Below are positions 1-7,362 of a stretch of 64,000 nucleotides of DNA, one piece after another. The DNA comes from UBA8401 sp964603685 (GTDB lineage Bacteria > Bacteroidota > Ignavibacteria > UBA10030 > UBA8401): positions 1 through 64,000 of the forward strand of contig CAZRWF010000002.1 of the NCBI GenBank assembly GCA_964603685.1, written 5' to 3'. The notes under the pieces were generated by a model that saw only the letters and a list, made by a program, of their open reading frames with translations, ran no database searches and had not been told where the DNA came from. Positions within the stretch are counted from its first letter, which is position 1. Every line of letters starts with the position of its first letter. The translations under genes were made by a program, and so were the position numbers.

Positions 1-282
1 GACCGGACTCAAAACATCCTGACTGCAGCCAAGGGTTTGAACGCTCATTAATGCTACCCTGACCGAGCACTAACTATCCTGACTGAGTCGACGCCGTTAC
101 AGAACCGTTAGGAGAGCTCTGTATTGGCGCTCGTGGCTAATTAAGCGGCGAGTGCGTAACCGTAGTTATCTGCATTTATTGTTTTGCCCTGAGATTAACG
201 TGCGTAAAGGCGTGCACGGTATGCAAATCTATCCATTTCCGACCCCGTCGAAGCCAAAACACCCCCGAGGGACATACACAAT
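1..282. other. Left-edge non-coding stretch
   Basis: No supportable gene lies in these 282 bases, which follow the stop codon of the SirB1-like gene. Three related words are visible: ATCCTGACTG at 16-25, ACCCTGACCG at 56-65 and ATCCTGACTG at 76-85, the last two 20 bases apart. A minus-strand ATG at 48 is open for 16 codons to the window edge and could be the start of a gene outside the window, but nothing in it is recognisable. Confidence 0.4.
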
Positions 283-1140
283 TTACAAATCTGAATTGAG
301 AGTATCAATGAATTGTCGGATAGATTCTATCTTTTCCGTTTCCTGCCGTTTTTCCAGCATTAAAATGATATTTCGCAGTATTCGCTCCACGATTTGTCTG
401 TTCGTCACCGGTTCCAAATATTCCGGCGTAAAATGATACCCAAGATTTTGAACGATCGCTTCGCAATCCGCAACGGAAAGAATTTTTCCTCCGTTATACG
501 GATCAAAATAGACATGAGAATGTCCGAACGAAAACCGAAGCACGAAATGCCCCGGCAGTCCGATTCCGCTGAGCGGAAGATTGATCCTTTTCCCCACCAA
601 CAGGTACACAACACAGATGGTGATAGGAATTCCCTCTTTCGTCTCCAACACCCGGTGGAGATAATGATTTTCATCATTATAATAATCTTCCCTGTTCCCG
701 CGAAACCCTTTCTCCTCGCTGAAAAACGAAATAATGCGCCGGAAGATCTCCGTTTCATCCGCCACCGAACTCAGCTTCTCCTTTAATTCCGCAGCGTATT
801 TGTTCAATTGATCGGTATATGGAGGTATTTCCAGTGAATGGTACCGATAACGCGACAGCAGGAATACTCCTTCTTCGAGATCGATATCGCCGTTATTTCC
901 CTTCTTCAGTTTCCTTAACTGTTCTTTGATGGTCGAGCGTAAGATCAATTCACGAATTTCATTGAATCGGCGGGCGGCGATGCCGTTCTGTTCTTCGAGA
1001 AACGGAATATAGGGCAGCGCTTGCCCGTGATATCCGAGCAGCCGTTCGCGAACGGTTGCATAAATCGTTTCGTCCTCATCATCCAACAAGGCAACCAACG
1101 ATTTGATCTCGACAATCTCTTTTTCGGTCAAAACGTTCAT
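283..1140 (-). CDS. SirB1-family transglutaminase-like protein
   Basis: This 285-residue protein matches the SirB1/transglutaminase-like family (UPF0162). The signature stretch around residues 165-205 has the pattern KEGIPIT...VYLLVG followed by GIGLPGHFVLRF, the usual core of these proteins. The family is widespread, usually cytoplasmic, and its biochemical role is not established; many members carry C-terminal TPR repeats, which are not evident here. Its ATG overlaps the stop of the LOG-family gene by 4 bases, so it is the last gene of the eleven-gene minus-strand unit. Family assignment is firm; function is unknown. Confidence 0.85.
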   Translation of the reverse strand: MNVLTEKEIVEIKSLVALLDDEDETIYATVRERLLGYHGQALPYIPFLEEQNGIAARRFNEIRELILRSTIKEQLRKLKKGNNGDIDLEEGVFLLSRYRYHSLEIPPYTDQLNKYAAELKEKLSSVADETEIFRRIISFFSEEKGFRGNREDYYNDENHYLHRVLETKEGIPITICVVYLLVGKRINLPLSGIGLPGHFVLRFSFGHSHVYFDPYNGGKILSVADCEAIVQNLGYHFTPEYLEPVTNRQIVERILRNIILMLEKRQETEKIESIRQFIDTLNSDL

Positions 1141-1976
1141 CGAAATTCTTTATAGTTCCGCAAGAGGTCCTTTTTGAGAATGGCAAACGCTTCTTTGGGC
1201 GAATCGGCAAAGGCAAACAATTGCATATCTTCGGGACTGATCATTCCGTATTTTACGAGTGCCGAAAAATCGATGATCTTATTCCAGAAACTCTTTCCGT
1301 AGAGGATGACCGTCATCCGTTTGCCGACCTTTTGGGTTTGCAGCAGCGTGAGCAATTCGAAAAATTCATCCAATGTTCCGAACCCGCCGGGAAATGCCAC
1401 CAATGCTTTGGCGAGATACATGAACCACAACTTCCGCATGAAAAAATAGTGAAATTCAAAATTGAACTTTGGAGTGATGTACGGATTCGGATATTGTTCG
1501 AACGGCAGGCTGATGTTCAAACCGATCGATTCCCCTTTCGCCAGCATCGCTCCTTTGTTCGCCGCTTCCATAATTCCGGGTCCGCCGCCGGAACAGACCA
1601 ATAATCGATTTTTGAGCGGCAATTTTTTTGCCCACAACGTCAACAGTCTCGATAGTTCCGCTGCATCTTCATAGTAACGGGACATCTCCACGGCGACTTC
1701 CGCTTGCAACAGTTGTCGATGATACCGCGGTGAATGCACTTTTTTTCCGTTCCCTTTTTTTGCGAGCTCCCGCAGATGTTTCACCGTTTCACTGCGCGGT
1801 TTGATTCTGGCGGAACCGAAAAAAACAACGGTGTCCTTAACATTGTAATAGTTAAAACGGCTCAGCGGTTCCAAAAATTCCGATAAGATTCGCAACGGAC
1901 GTGCATCGCGGCTGGAAAGAAATCCGGCATTTTTATACGCTTTCGGCGCCTTCAGTAATTTCGGTTGTTTTTTCAT
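1137..1976 (-). CDS. LOG-family (lysine decarboxylase-like fold) protein
   Basis: A 279-residue Rossmann-type protein of the LOG/TIGR00730 superfamily. The two diagnostic motifs are present: GGGPGIMEAANKGA near residue 130 and PGGFGTLDEFFE near residue 196, the PGGxGTxxE phosphoribohydrolase motif. Family members release free cytokinin bases or hydrolyse nucleoside monophosphates to base and ribose 5-phosphate; despite the old name they are not lysine decarboxylases. An N-terminal extension of about 50 residues precedes the VVFFGSARI first strand, as in the longer bacterial LOG subgroup. Overlaps its upstream and downstream neighbours by 4 bases each. The substrate here is unknown. Confidence 0.85.
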   Translation of the reverse strand: MKKQPKLLKAPKAYKNAGFLSSRDARPLRILSEFLEPLSRFNYYNVKDTVVFFGSARIKPRSETVKHLRELAKKGNGKKVHSPRYHRQLLQAEVAVEMSRYYEDAAELSRLLTLWAKKLPLKNRLLVCSGGGPGIMEAANKGAMLAKGESIGLNISLPFEQYPNPYITPKFNFEFHYFFMRKLWFMYLAKALVAFPGGFGTLDEFFELLTLLQTQKVGKRMTVILYGKSFWNKIIDFSALVKYGMISPEDMQLFAFADSPKEAFAILKKDLLRNYKEFR

Positions 1977-2467
1977 AATGGAGAAATTTTTCCGTCGATG
2001 GATCGAATGAGTTGTTCCAAATATTTCTTGTCCGTCGCATCAAAGCTGGCATAGTCATGGCTGTCCACATCTAACACACCGATCACGGCCCCGGCGTGAT
2101 ACAGAGGAACGACGATTTCGGATTTCGAATCCCCGTCGCAAAAAATGTGTCCGGGAAAGGCATTAACATCGTCGACGACGATCGTTTCTTTTTTGGCAAA
2201 CGACGTTCCGCACACCCCTTTCCCGACGGCAATACGGGTGCAGGCGATTTTTCCCTGAAACGGCCCCAAGACTAATTCGCGCGTGCGTGGTTCGAAAAGG
2301 TAAAACCCCACCCAGGAATAATACGGGAAGGTTTGTTTTAATGCCGCCGCGATATTGGCCATGTTGGCAACAGAATTTCCTTCATCGGCGACGAGGGATT
2401 CGATCTGCGGCAACAGTTGTTCATATAATCCCTGTTTCGTCTCGGCTGAGACGTTAATTTCTTCCAT
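1973..2467 (-). CDS. msrC: Free methionine-R-sulfoxide reductase (GAF domain)
   Basis: A 164-residue single GAF domain protein of the fRMsr (YebR/MsrC) type, which reduces free L-methionine-R-sulfoxide with thioredoxin. Three cysteines conserved in the family are present at the expected spacing: Cys76 (KIACTRI), Cys86 (GKGVCGTSF) and Cys110 (GHIFCDGDSKSEI), the catalytic/resolving set seen in the E. coli enzyme. The VPL and GVLDVDS stretches complete the ligand pocket. It overlaps ygfZ by 14 bases, so translation is probably coupled. Together with ygfZ and the bacillithiol gene bshC nearby it gives this region an oxidative-stress flavour, which is an inference. Confidence 0.88.
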   Translation of the reverse strand: MEEINVSAETKQGLYEQLLPQIESLVADEGNSVANMANIAAALKQTFPYYSWVGFYLFEPRTRELVLGPFQGKIACTRIAVGKGVCGTSFAKKETIVVDDVNAFPGHIFCDGDSKSEIVVPLYHAGAVIGVLDVDSHDYASFDATDKKYLEQLIRSIDGKISPL

Positions 2468-3154
2468 AGTCCTCTTTCCGGAATATTTTGTCGATGATCA
2501 TCGGCGCCGGGGCTTGCCGGGATTTGAGAACGGCACCGATCACGGCATGAGAATTCCGCACCATGGCGAGACCGATCGTTCGATCACCGTCGTTGATCAC
2601 GCTCGTGATCTTTCCGATCTCTTTTCCCTCGCCGTCGAATAACACATCCTGTTCCTGAAACTGTTCATCCGACGAGATACGGCATAAAGCGCGTTGGATC
2701 TTTTGATAGGTATCCAGTCGGGCGATCACTTCTTGTCCGATGTAACAACCTTTCGTAAAACTGATCCAGTTCCATAAATTGAGTTCCAGCGGATTATACT
2801 CCTGCACGATTTCTTTTTTCGCCCGCGGTATTCCGTGATTGATCCGCCAGAGTTCGAATGCCGAAGGAANNNNNNNNNNNNNNNNNNNNNNNNNNNNNNN
2901 NNNNNNNNNNNNNNNNNNNNNNNNNNNNNNNNNNNNNNNNNNNNNNNNNNNNNNNNNNNNNNNNNNNNNATGCGCCCTTTGTCCGATACCAGGCACGTAT
3001 GCCGCACTTCACCGGATTTAAACGTGGAGAGATCCGACGTTGTAATGCGGTGAAGGAAATCGGTCGATTCACTTCCGGACAAGGCGATGACATCAAACGG
3101 AAGGTGTTCGATGGTGGTCGGAACAATGTCGGCCATGGTACGTTCGTGAATCAT
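2454..3154 (-). CDS. ygfZ: YgfZ/GcvT-like folate-binding protein, broken by assembly gap
   Basis: The C-terminal part carries the YgfZ signature KGCYIGQEVIARL (near 2735-2700), whose Cys is essential in the family; YgfZ is a folate-dependent protein needed for the function of some iron-sulfur enzymes such as MiaB. About 61 residues lie before the gap (start ATG at 3154) and 138 after it. The 100 N bases at 2870-2969 sit inside the gene. The two halves are in different frames relative to each other, so the true gap is not 100 bases. Family members are commonly 300-350 residues, so roughly 100-150 residues are probably missing. The gene overlaps purL and msrC. Confidence 0.85.
2870..2969. other. 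Assembly gap (100 N)
   Basis: Exactly 100 N bases, the customary placeholder for a scaffold gap of unknown length. It interrupts ygfZ; the flanking reading frames do not match across 100 bases. Confidence 0.99.
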
Positions 3155-5400
3155 ACAATCGGTCGCTGCACTAATGTTTCCAATGTGGAAAAATACAAAT
3201 CCCTGGCTTTGAAGAGATCAACAATAATTTCCCCGTTGAAGTTCGCTGTATTTCCGTCCGTGACCGAGCCGATAGAATGGCATGGTACGTTGTGCCGTGC
3301 ACAGATCTCCGAAATAGACCGGCCGTGCTCGGGGGCGGCGGTGATGACGATACGCGATTGATCCTCGCCGAACAGAAGTTGATATAACGGCAGTCGTTCT
3401 GCCTGCAGTTTCACGTTGCATCCCCATAGGTGCGATCCGCCGACGGCGCTTTCGATCAGATTGACGATTAATCCGCCGTCCGAAACATCATGAGCGGAAC
3501 GGATGACGCCGAGATGTATCAGCTCGAGCGTACACTCTTGAAGTCTTTTTTCAAAGGACAGGTCAAAATACGGCGCATCCCCGGCCGTGACGCCGTAGTG
3601 CCGGGCAAGAAACTCACTGCCGGAAAGATCACCGCGGTTGGTGCCCAGCAGAAAAATTTCGTCGCCGGCATTCTTAAAAAATGATGTCGTCACAAATCGT
3701 TCGTGGTCGATCACGCCCAACATGCCGATCGTCGGTGTCGGGAAAACGGCGGATTGAGGGCTCTCATTGTAGAAGCTCACGTTACCGCCGGTGACCGGAG
3801 TGTCGAGCACGCGGCACGCTTCGCCGATACCGGCGATCGACTCCGTGAATTGCCAGTACACTTCCGGTTTATATGGATTACCGAAATTGAGGCAGTTGGT
3901 GATCGCTATCGGTCGACCGCCGGAGCAGACAACATTCCGTCCGGATTCAGCCACGGCGATCGCCGCTCCTTTGCGCGGATTGAGATAGACATATCGCGCA
4001 TTGCAGTCCGTCTTCATCGCCAGAAGTTTTTCCGATTTTTTCACGCGCACCACCGCGGCATCCGATCCCGGCAATACCACGGTGTTCGTCCGCACCATCG
4101 AATCATATTGTTCATATACCCATCGTTTGCTGGCGATGTTCGGCGACTGCAGCAGCGCATAGATGGAATCGAGCATATTCGCCGGCGGCGGAAGGGACGA
4201 AAGATCGAACGACCGCGTGGTCGAAAGATAGGCGGGAACGGCTGTTTCGCGGATATACACCGGAGCTCCTCCGCCCAGCACGCACGTCTCTGCCGGTACT
4301 TCTGCTTTTTTTTCTCCGTGATGAAACACACGCACAAGACCGTCGTCCGTCACCCGACCGATCGTCACACAATGAAGATCCCATTTTTTGAACACATCCA
4401 CAATCGTTTGTTCATTCTCCGGCCGGGCGACAATTAACATCCGTTCCTGGGATTCGGACAGCATAATTTCATAGGCCGACATGTGCGCTTCGCGGGTAGG
4501 AACGAGATCGAGATTGATTTCCATTCCGCTTTTTCCTTTGGCGCTCATTTCTGTTGACGAACACGTGAGGCCGGCAGCCCCCATATCCTGGATACCGACA
4601 ACAAGTCCGGCGTGGATCACCTCCAATGTCGCTTCCAGCAGTAATTTTTCCGTGAACGGATCGCCTACCTGGACGGACGGACGTTTTGCCTCCGATGCTT
4701 CCGAGATTTCTTCCGATGCAAACGTTGCCCCGTGAATACCGTCGCGGCCGGTCGCGGAACCGACGATCATCACGACATTTCCCTTTCCGTGCGCGATTGC
4801 CGACGCAACCTGTCCGTGCTCCACGATCCCCACCGACATGGCGTTGACCAGCGGATTGGCCTGATAACACGGGTCAAAAAATACTTCACCGGCGACTGTC
4901 GGAACGCCGAAACTGTTTCCGTAATCGCCGATTCCTTTGACCACTCCCTTCAAAAGATGCCGGGTCTGTTTTTCTTCGATATCGCCGAAACGGAGAGAAT
5001 TGAGGCCGGCGATGGGCCGAGCTCCCATGGTAAAGATATCGCGCATGATTCCGCCGACACCTGTCGCAGCACCCTGATACGGTTCCACGGCGGACGGATG
5101 ATTATGGCTTTCGATTTTGAACGCGACGGCGAGTCCGTTGCCAATGTCCACCAGTCCGGCATTTTCCTCCCCTGCGCCGACCAGAAGTCGTTTCCCTTCC
5201 CGCGGAAGCGTCTTGAGTTGTGCGATCGAATTTTTGTAGCTGCAATGTTCGCTCCACATCACGGAATAAATTCCGAGCTCCGTTATTGTCGGCGTCCGTC
5301 CCAAAATATTTAATATCCGTTCAAATTCGTCGGCGGTCAGTCCATGCTGCAAGGCCAATTCTTTCGTGACGACCGGTTCTGATGATGATTTCATGCTCAT
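3151..5400 (-). CDS. purL: Phosphoribosylformylglycinamidine synthase, PurL subunit
   Basis: A 749-residue small-type PurL (FGAM synthase II), which amidates FGAR to FGAM in de novo purine synthesis using ATP and ammonia supplied by PurQ with PurS. Visible motifs are the N-terminal EHCSYKNS box, the ATP/substrate stretch KIESHNHPSAVEPYQGAATGVGG, and the second-half DVSDGGL motif typical of the PurM-like fold. Length matches the three-subunit (PurSLQ) type rather than the 1300-residue single-chain enzyme. purS and purQ are not in the window. It overlaps the biotin carrier gene and ygfZ by 4 bases each. Confidence 0.95.
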   Translation of the reverse strand: MSMKSSSEPVVTKELALQHGLTADEFERILNILGRTPTITELGIYSVMWSEHCSYKNSIAQLKTLPREGKRLLVGAGEENAGLVDIGNGLAVAFKIESHNHPSAVEPYQGAATGVGGIMRDIFTMGARPIAGLNSLRFGDIEEKQTRHLLKGVVKGIGDYGNSFGVPTVAGEVFFDPCYQANPLVNAMSVGIVEHGQVASAIAHGKGNVVMIVGSATGRDGIHGATFASEEISEASEAKRPSVQVGDPFTEKLLLEATLEVIHAGLVVGIQDMGAAGLTCSSTEMSAKGKSGMEINLDLVPTREAHMSAYEIMLSESQERMLIVARPENEQTIVDVFKKWDLHCVTIGRVTDDGLVRVFHHGEKKAEVPAETCVLGGGAPVYIRETAVPAYLSTTRSFDLSSLPPPANMLDSIYALLQSPNIASKRWVYEQYDSMVRTNTVVLPGSDAAVVRVKKSEKLLAMKTDCNARYVYLNPRKGAAIAVAESGRNVVCSGGRPIAITNCLNFGNPYKPEVYWQFTESIAGIGEACRVLDTPVTGGNVSFYNESPQSAVFPTPTIGMLGVIDHERFVTTSFFKNAGDEIFLLGTNRGDLSGSEFLARHYGVTAGDAPYFDLSFEKRLQECTLELIHLGVIRSAHDVSDGGLIVNLIESAVGGSHLWGCNVKLQAERLPLYQLLFGEDQSRIVITAAPEHGRSISEICARHNVPCHSIGSVTDGNTANFNGEIIVDLFKARDLYFSTLETLVQRPIV

Positions 5401-5885
5401 TCGATGATGAATAGTTGATCGTTTTTTTCGACTGTTTGTTTTTCTTTCACATGCAATTTGTGCAGAATTCCCGTTTTGGGGGATTTAATCTCGTTTTCCA
5501 TTTTCATCGCTTCCACCACAAGGATTCCGTCACCGGAAGCGACGGTCTCCCCTTCATGACGAAGAATCTTGGCAACAAGTCCCGGCATCGGTGCCCGGAC
5601 AATTACCGCGGTGGAGTGTGCGCCGGATTCCTGTTGAAGCTGTTTTGCCAATTTATCCCGGGGCGTTTGGCGATCGACCGTCAATAGACGATTGTGCAGC
5701 GTGACTGTGCTCCGGTCACGAACGAATAGATGGATCGACATACCGTCGATCACGACGGAGTATTCCCCTTCCGAGATCCGGACGATATCGGCGTTGACGA
5801 TCTGACCATCGGCGGTGGTCAATCGTTTTTTAAATTCATCGAAGAAGTATTCCGTTCCGGCAACGGTGATGGTGGTTTTATTCAT
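5397..5885 (-). CDS. Biotin carboxyl carrier protein of acyl-CoA carboxylase
   Basis: 162 residues when started at the ATG at 5885, which overlaps the end of the biotin carboxylase gene by 8 bases; the longer open frame to 6083 only shadows that gene and is rejected as a start. The C-terminal biotinyl domain (about residues 95-162) carries the canonical biotinylation motif VEAMKMENEI, with Lys128 as acceptor, preceded by APMPGLV. The first 90 residues resemble the linker/BT region of propionyl- or methylcrotonyl-CoA carboxylase carriers rather than AccB. It would carry CO2 from the carboxylase to a carboxyltransferase, which is not encoded nearby. Confidence 0.9.
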   Translation of the reverse strand: MNKTTITVAGTEYFFDEFKKRLTTADGQIVNADIVRISEGEYSVVIDGMSIHLFVRDRSTVTLHNRLLTVDRQTPRDKLAKQLQQESGAHSTAVIVRAPMPGLVAKILRHEGETVASGDGILVVEAMKMENEIKSPKTGILHKLHVKEKQTVEKNDQLFIIE

Positions 5886-7362
5886 GAAACCGCCGATCAC
5901 TCCATCGCGAGACGGCAGGAGATTGTTCCGGTGATGTTCCGTTTGATGCGGCAACGGTGGAAACGACCGCAGCGATCGCTTTGGATTCCAGCGGGTGGAG
6001 AATTTCTTGTACCGATCGAAAATGTGTCGGTACAAAATTAATATCATACGTCCCGGCGACAAACTCCGGATGATCCAAAACAAATTCGCAAAACGGTATG
6101 GTCGTTTTGACCCCGTGAATGCGATATTCCCCCAATGCCCGCTTCATTTTAGCAATCGCATCGGTTCGCGTCGACGCATGAACGATTAATTTGGCGATCA
6201 TGGGATCATAATACATCGTAATTTCCGATCCGATGCGGACTCCGGAATCATTTCGCACACCCGGTCCTTCGCTCGGTTGATAGTGAGTGATGGTTCCGGT
6301 GGACGGGAGAAAATTATTATCGTACTCCTCGGCATAAATCCGCGATTCGATGGCGTGCCCGTTTATCCGGACATCACTCTGGCGGAGGGAAAGCGGTTCA
6401 CCTTGAGCGATGCGGATCTGTTCTTTGACGATATCGATACCGTACACCAATTCGGTGATCGGATGTTCCACTTGGACCCTGGTGTTCACTTCCAAAAAAT
6501 AAAAATTCTTCGCCGCGTCGAGTAAAAATTCCATCGTTCCCGCATTCCGGTATCCGGCCGATTGTGCGATTTCGACTGCCGTCTTGCCCATACGGGCACG
6601 CAGAGAATCATCCAACGCCGGACTGGGACATTCTTCGACAACTTTTTGATGCCGACGCTGCACGGAACATTCCCGTTCGCCGAGATGAATGACGTTGCCA
6701 TGCGCATCCGCTAAAATTTGGATTTCGATATGTTTGGGATTGACGATGTATTTTTCAATATAAACACGATCGTCCGAAAACGCCTTACTCGCTTCATTTC
6801 GCGCCCGGTCGATCGCTCCTGCCAATTCTTCCGCCGTATCCACCTTCCTCATCCCTTTCCCGCCCCCGCCGCCGGAAGCTTTGATTAACACGGGAAATCC
6901 GATGCGCGATGCAACAGTGATGGCTTCTTCCACCGTTGTAATCGGAGAAGTCGTGCCGGGAACAATAGGGATATTTTTCTTTGCCAAAAGTTCGCGGGCG
7001 GATGTTTTACTTCCCAGCAATTCGATAGTTTCGGGGTTCGGACCGATAAAGATCAGTCCTGCATCATTCACGGACCGGGCAAAAAATTCTTTCTCCGACA
7101 AAAATCCATACCCGGGATGGATGGCATCGGCACCGCTGTGACGCGCGATTTCCAAAATTTTGTCGACACGGAGGTATGTTTCCGCGGAAGTGATCCCTTG
7201 CAGTGGATATGCCTCGTCACAACAGAGCACGTGGGGTGCGGTGCGGTCTGGATCGGAATAAATCGCAACGGTTTTGATACCCATCTCTTTGGCCGACCGA
7301 TGGATACGAACGGCAATTTCACCTCTGTTGGCGATCAATATTTTGGAGATACGTTTTTTCAT
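5878..7362 (-). CDS. accC: Biotin carboxylase subunit of acyl-CoA carboxylase
   Basis: A 494-residue ATP-grasp biotin carboxylase, slightly longer than the 450-residue E. coli AccC. Visible features are the N-terminal KILIANRGEIAVRI, the HPGYGFLSE box, the glycine-rich ATP loop KASGGGGGKGMR, the ERECSVQRRHQK segment and the catalytic EVNTRVQVEH. A poorly conserved 40-residue tail follows the biotin carboxylase C-terminal domain. It carboxylates biotin on the adjacent carrier protein. Because it is paired with a separate carrier and not with accB/accD genes, it may serve propionyl-CoA or a similar carboxylase; the symbol accC is by similarity only. Confidence 0.92.
   Translation of the reverse strand: MKKRISKILIANRGEIAVRIHRSAKEMGIKTVAIYSDPDRTAPHVLCCDEAYPLQGITSAETYLRVDKILEIARHSGADAIHPGYGFLSEKEFFARSVNDAGLIFIGPNPETIELLGSKTSARELLAKKNIPIVPGTTSPITTVEEAITVASRIGFPVLIKASGGGGGKGMRKVDTAEELAGAIDRARNEASKAFSDDRVYIEKYIVNPKHIEIQILADAHGNVIHLGERECSVQRRHQKVVEECPSPALDDSLRARMGKTAVEIAQSAGYRNAGTMEFLLDAAKNFYFLEVNTRVQVEHPITELVYGIDIVKEQIRIAQGEPLSLRQSDVRINGHAIESRIYAEEYDNNFLPSTGTITHYQPSEGPGVRNDSGVRIGSEITMYYDPMIAKLIVHASTRTDAIAKMKRALGEYRIHGVKTTIPFCEFVLDHPEFVAGTYDINFVPTHFRSVQEILHPLESKAIAAVVSTVAASNGTSPEQSPAVSRWSDRRFHE

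Noticed and set aside
16..85. CRISPR array at the left edge
   Set aside because: Only 10-base degenerate words, no constant-length spacers and no cas genes.
3703..4437. 244-residue plus-strand open frame opposite purL
   Set aside because: Arg/His-rich shadow of purL with no motif or ribosome binding site.
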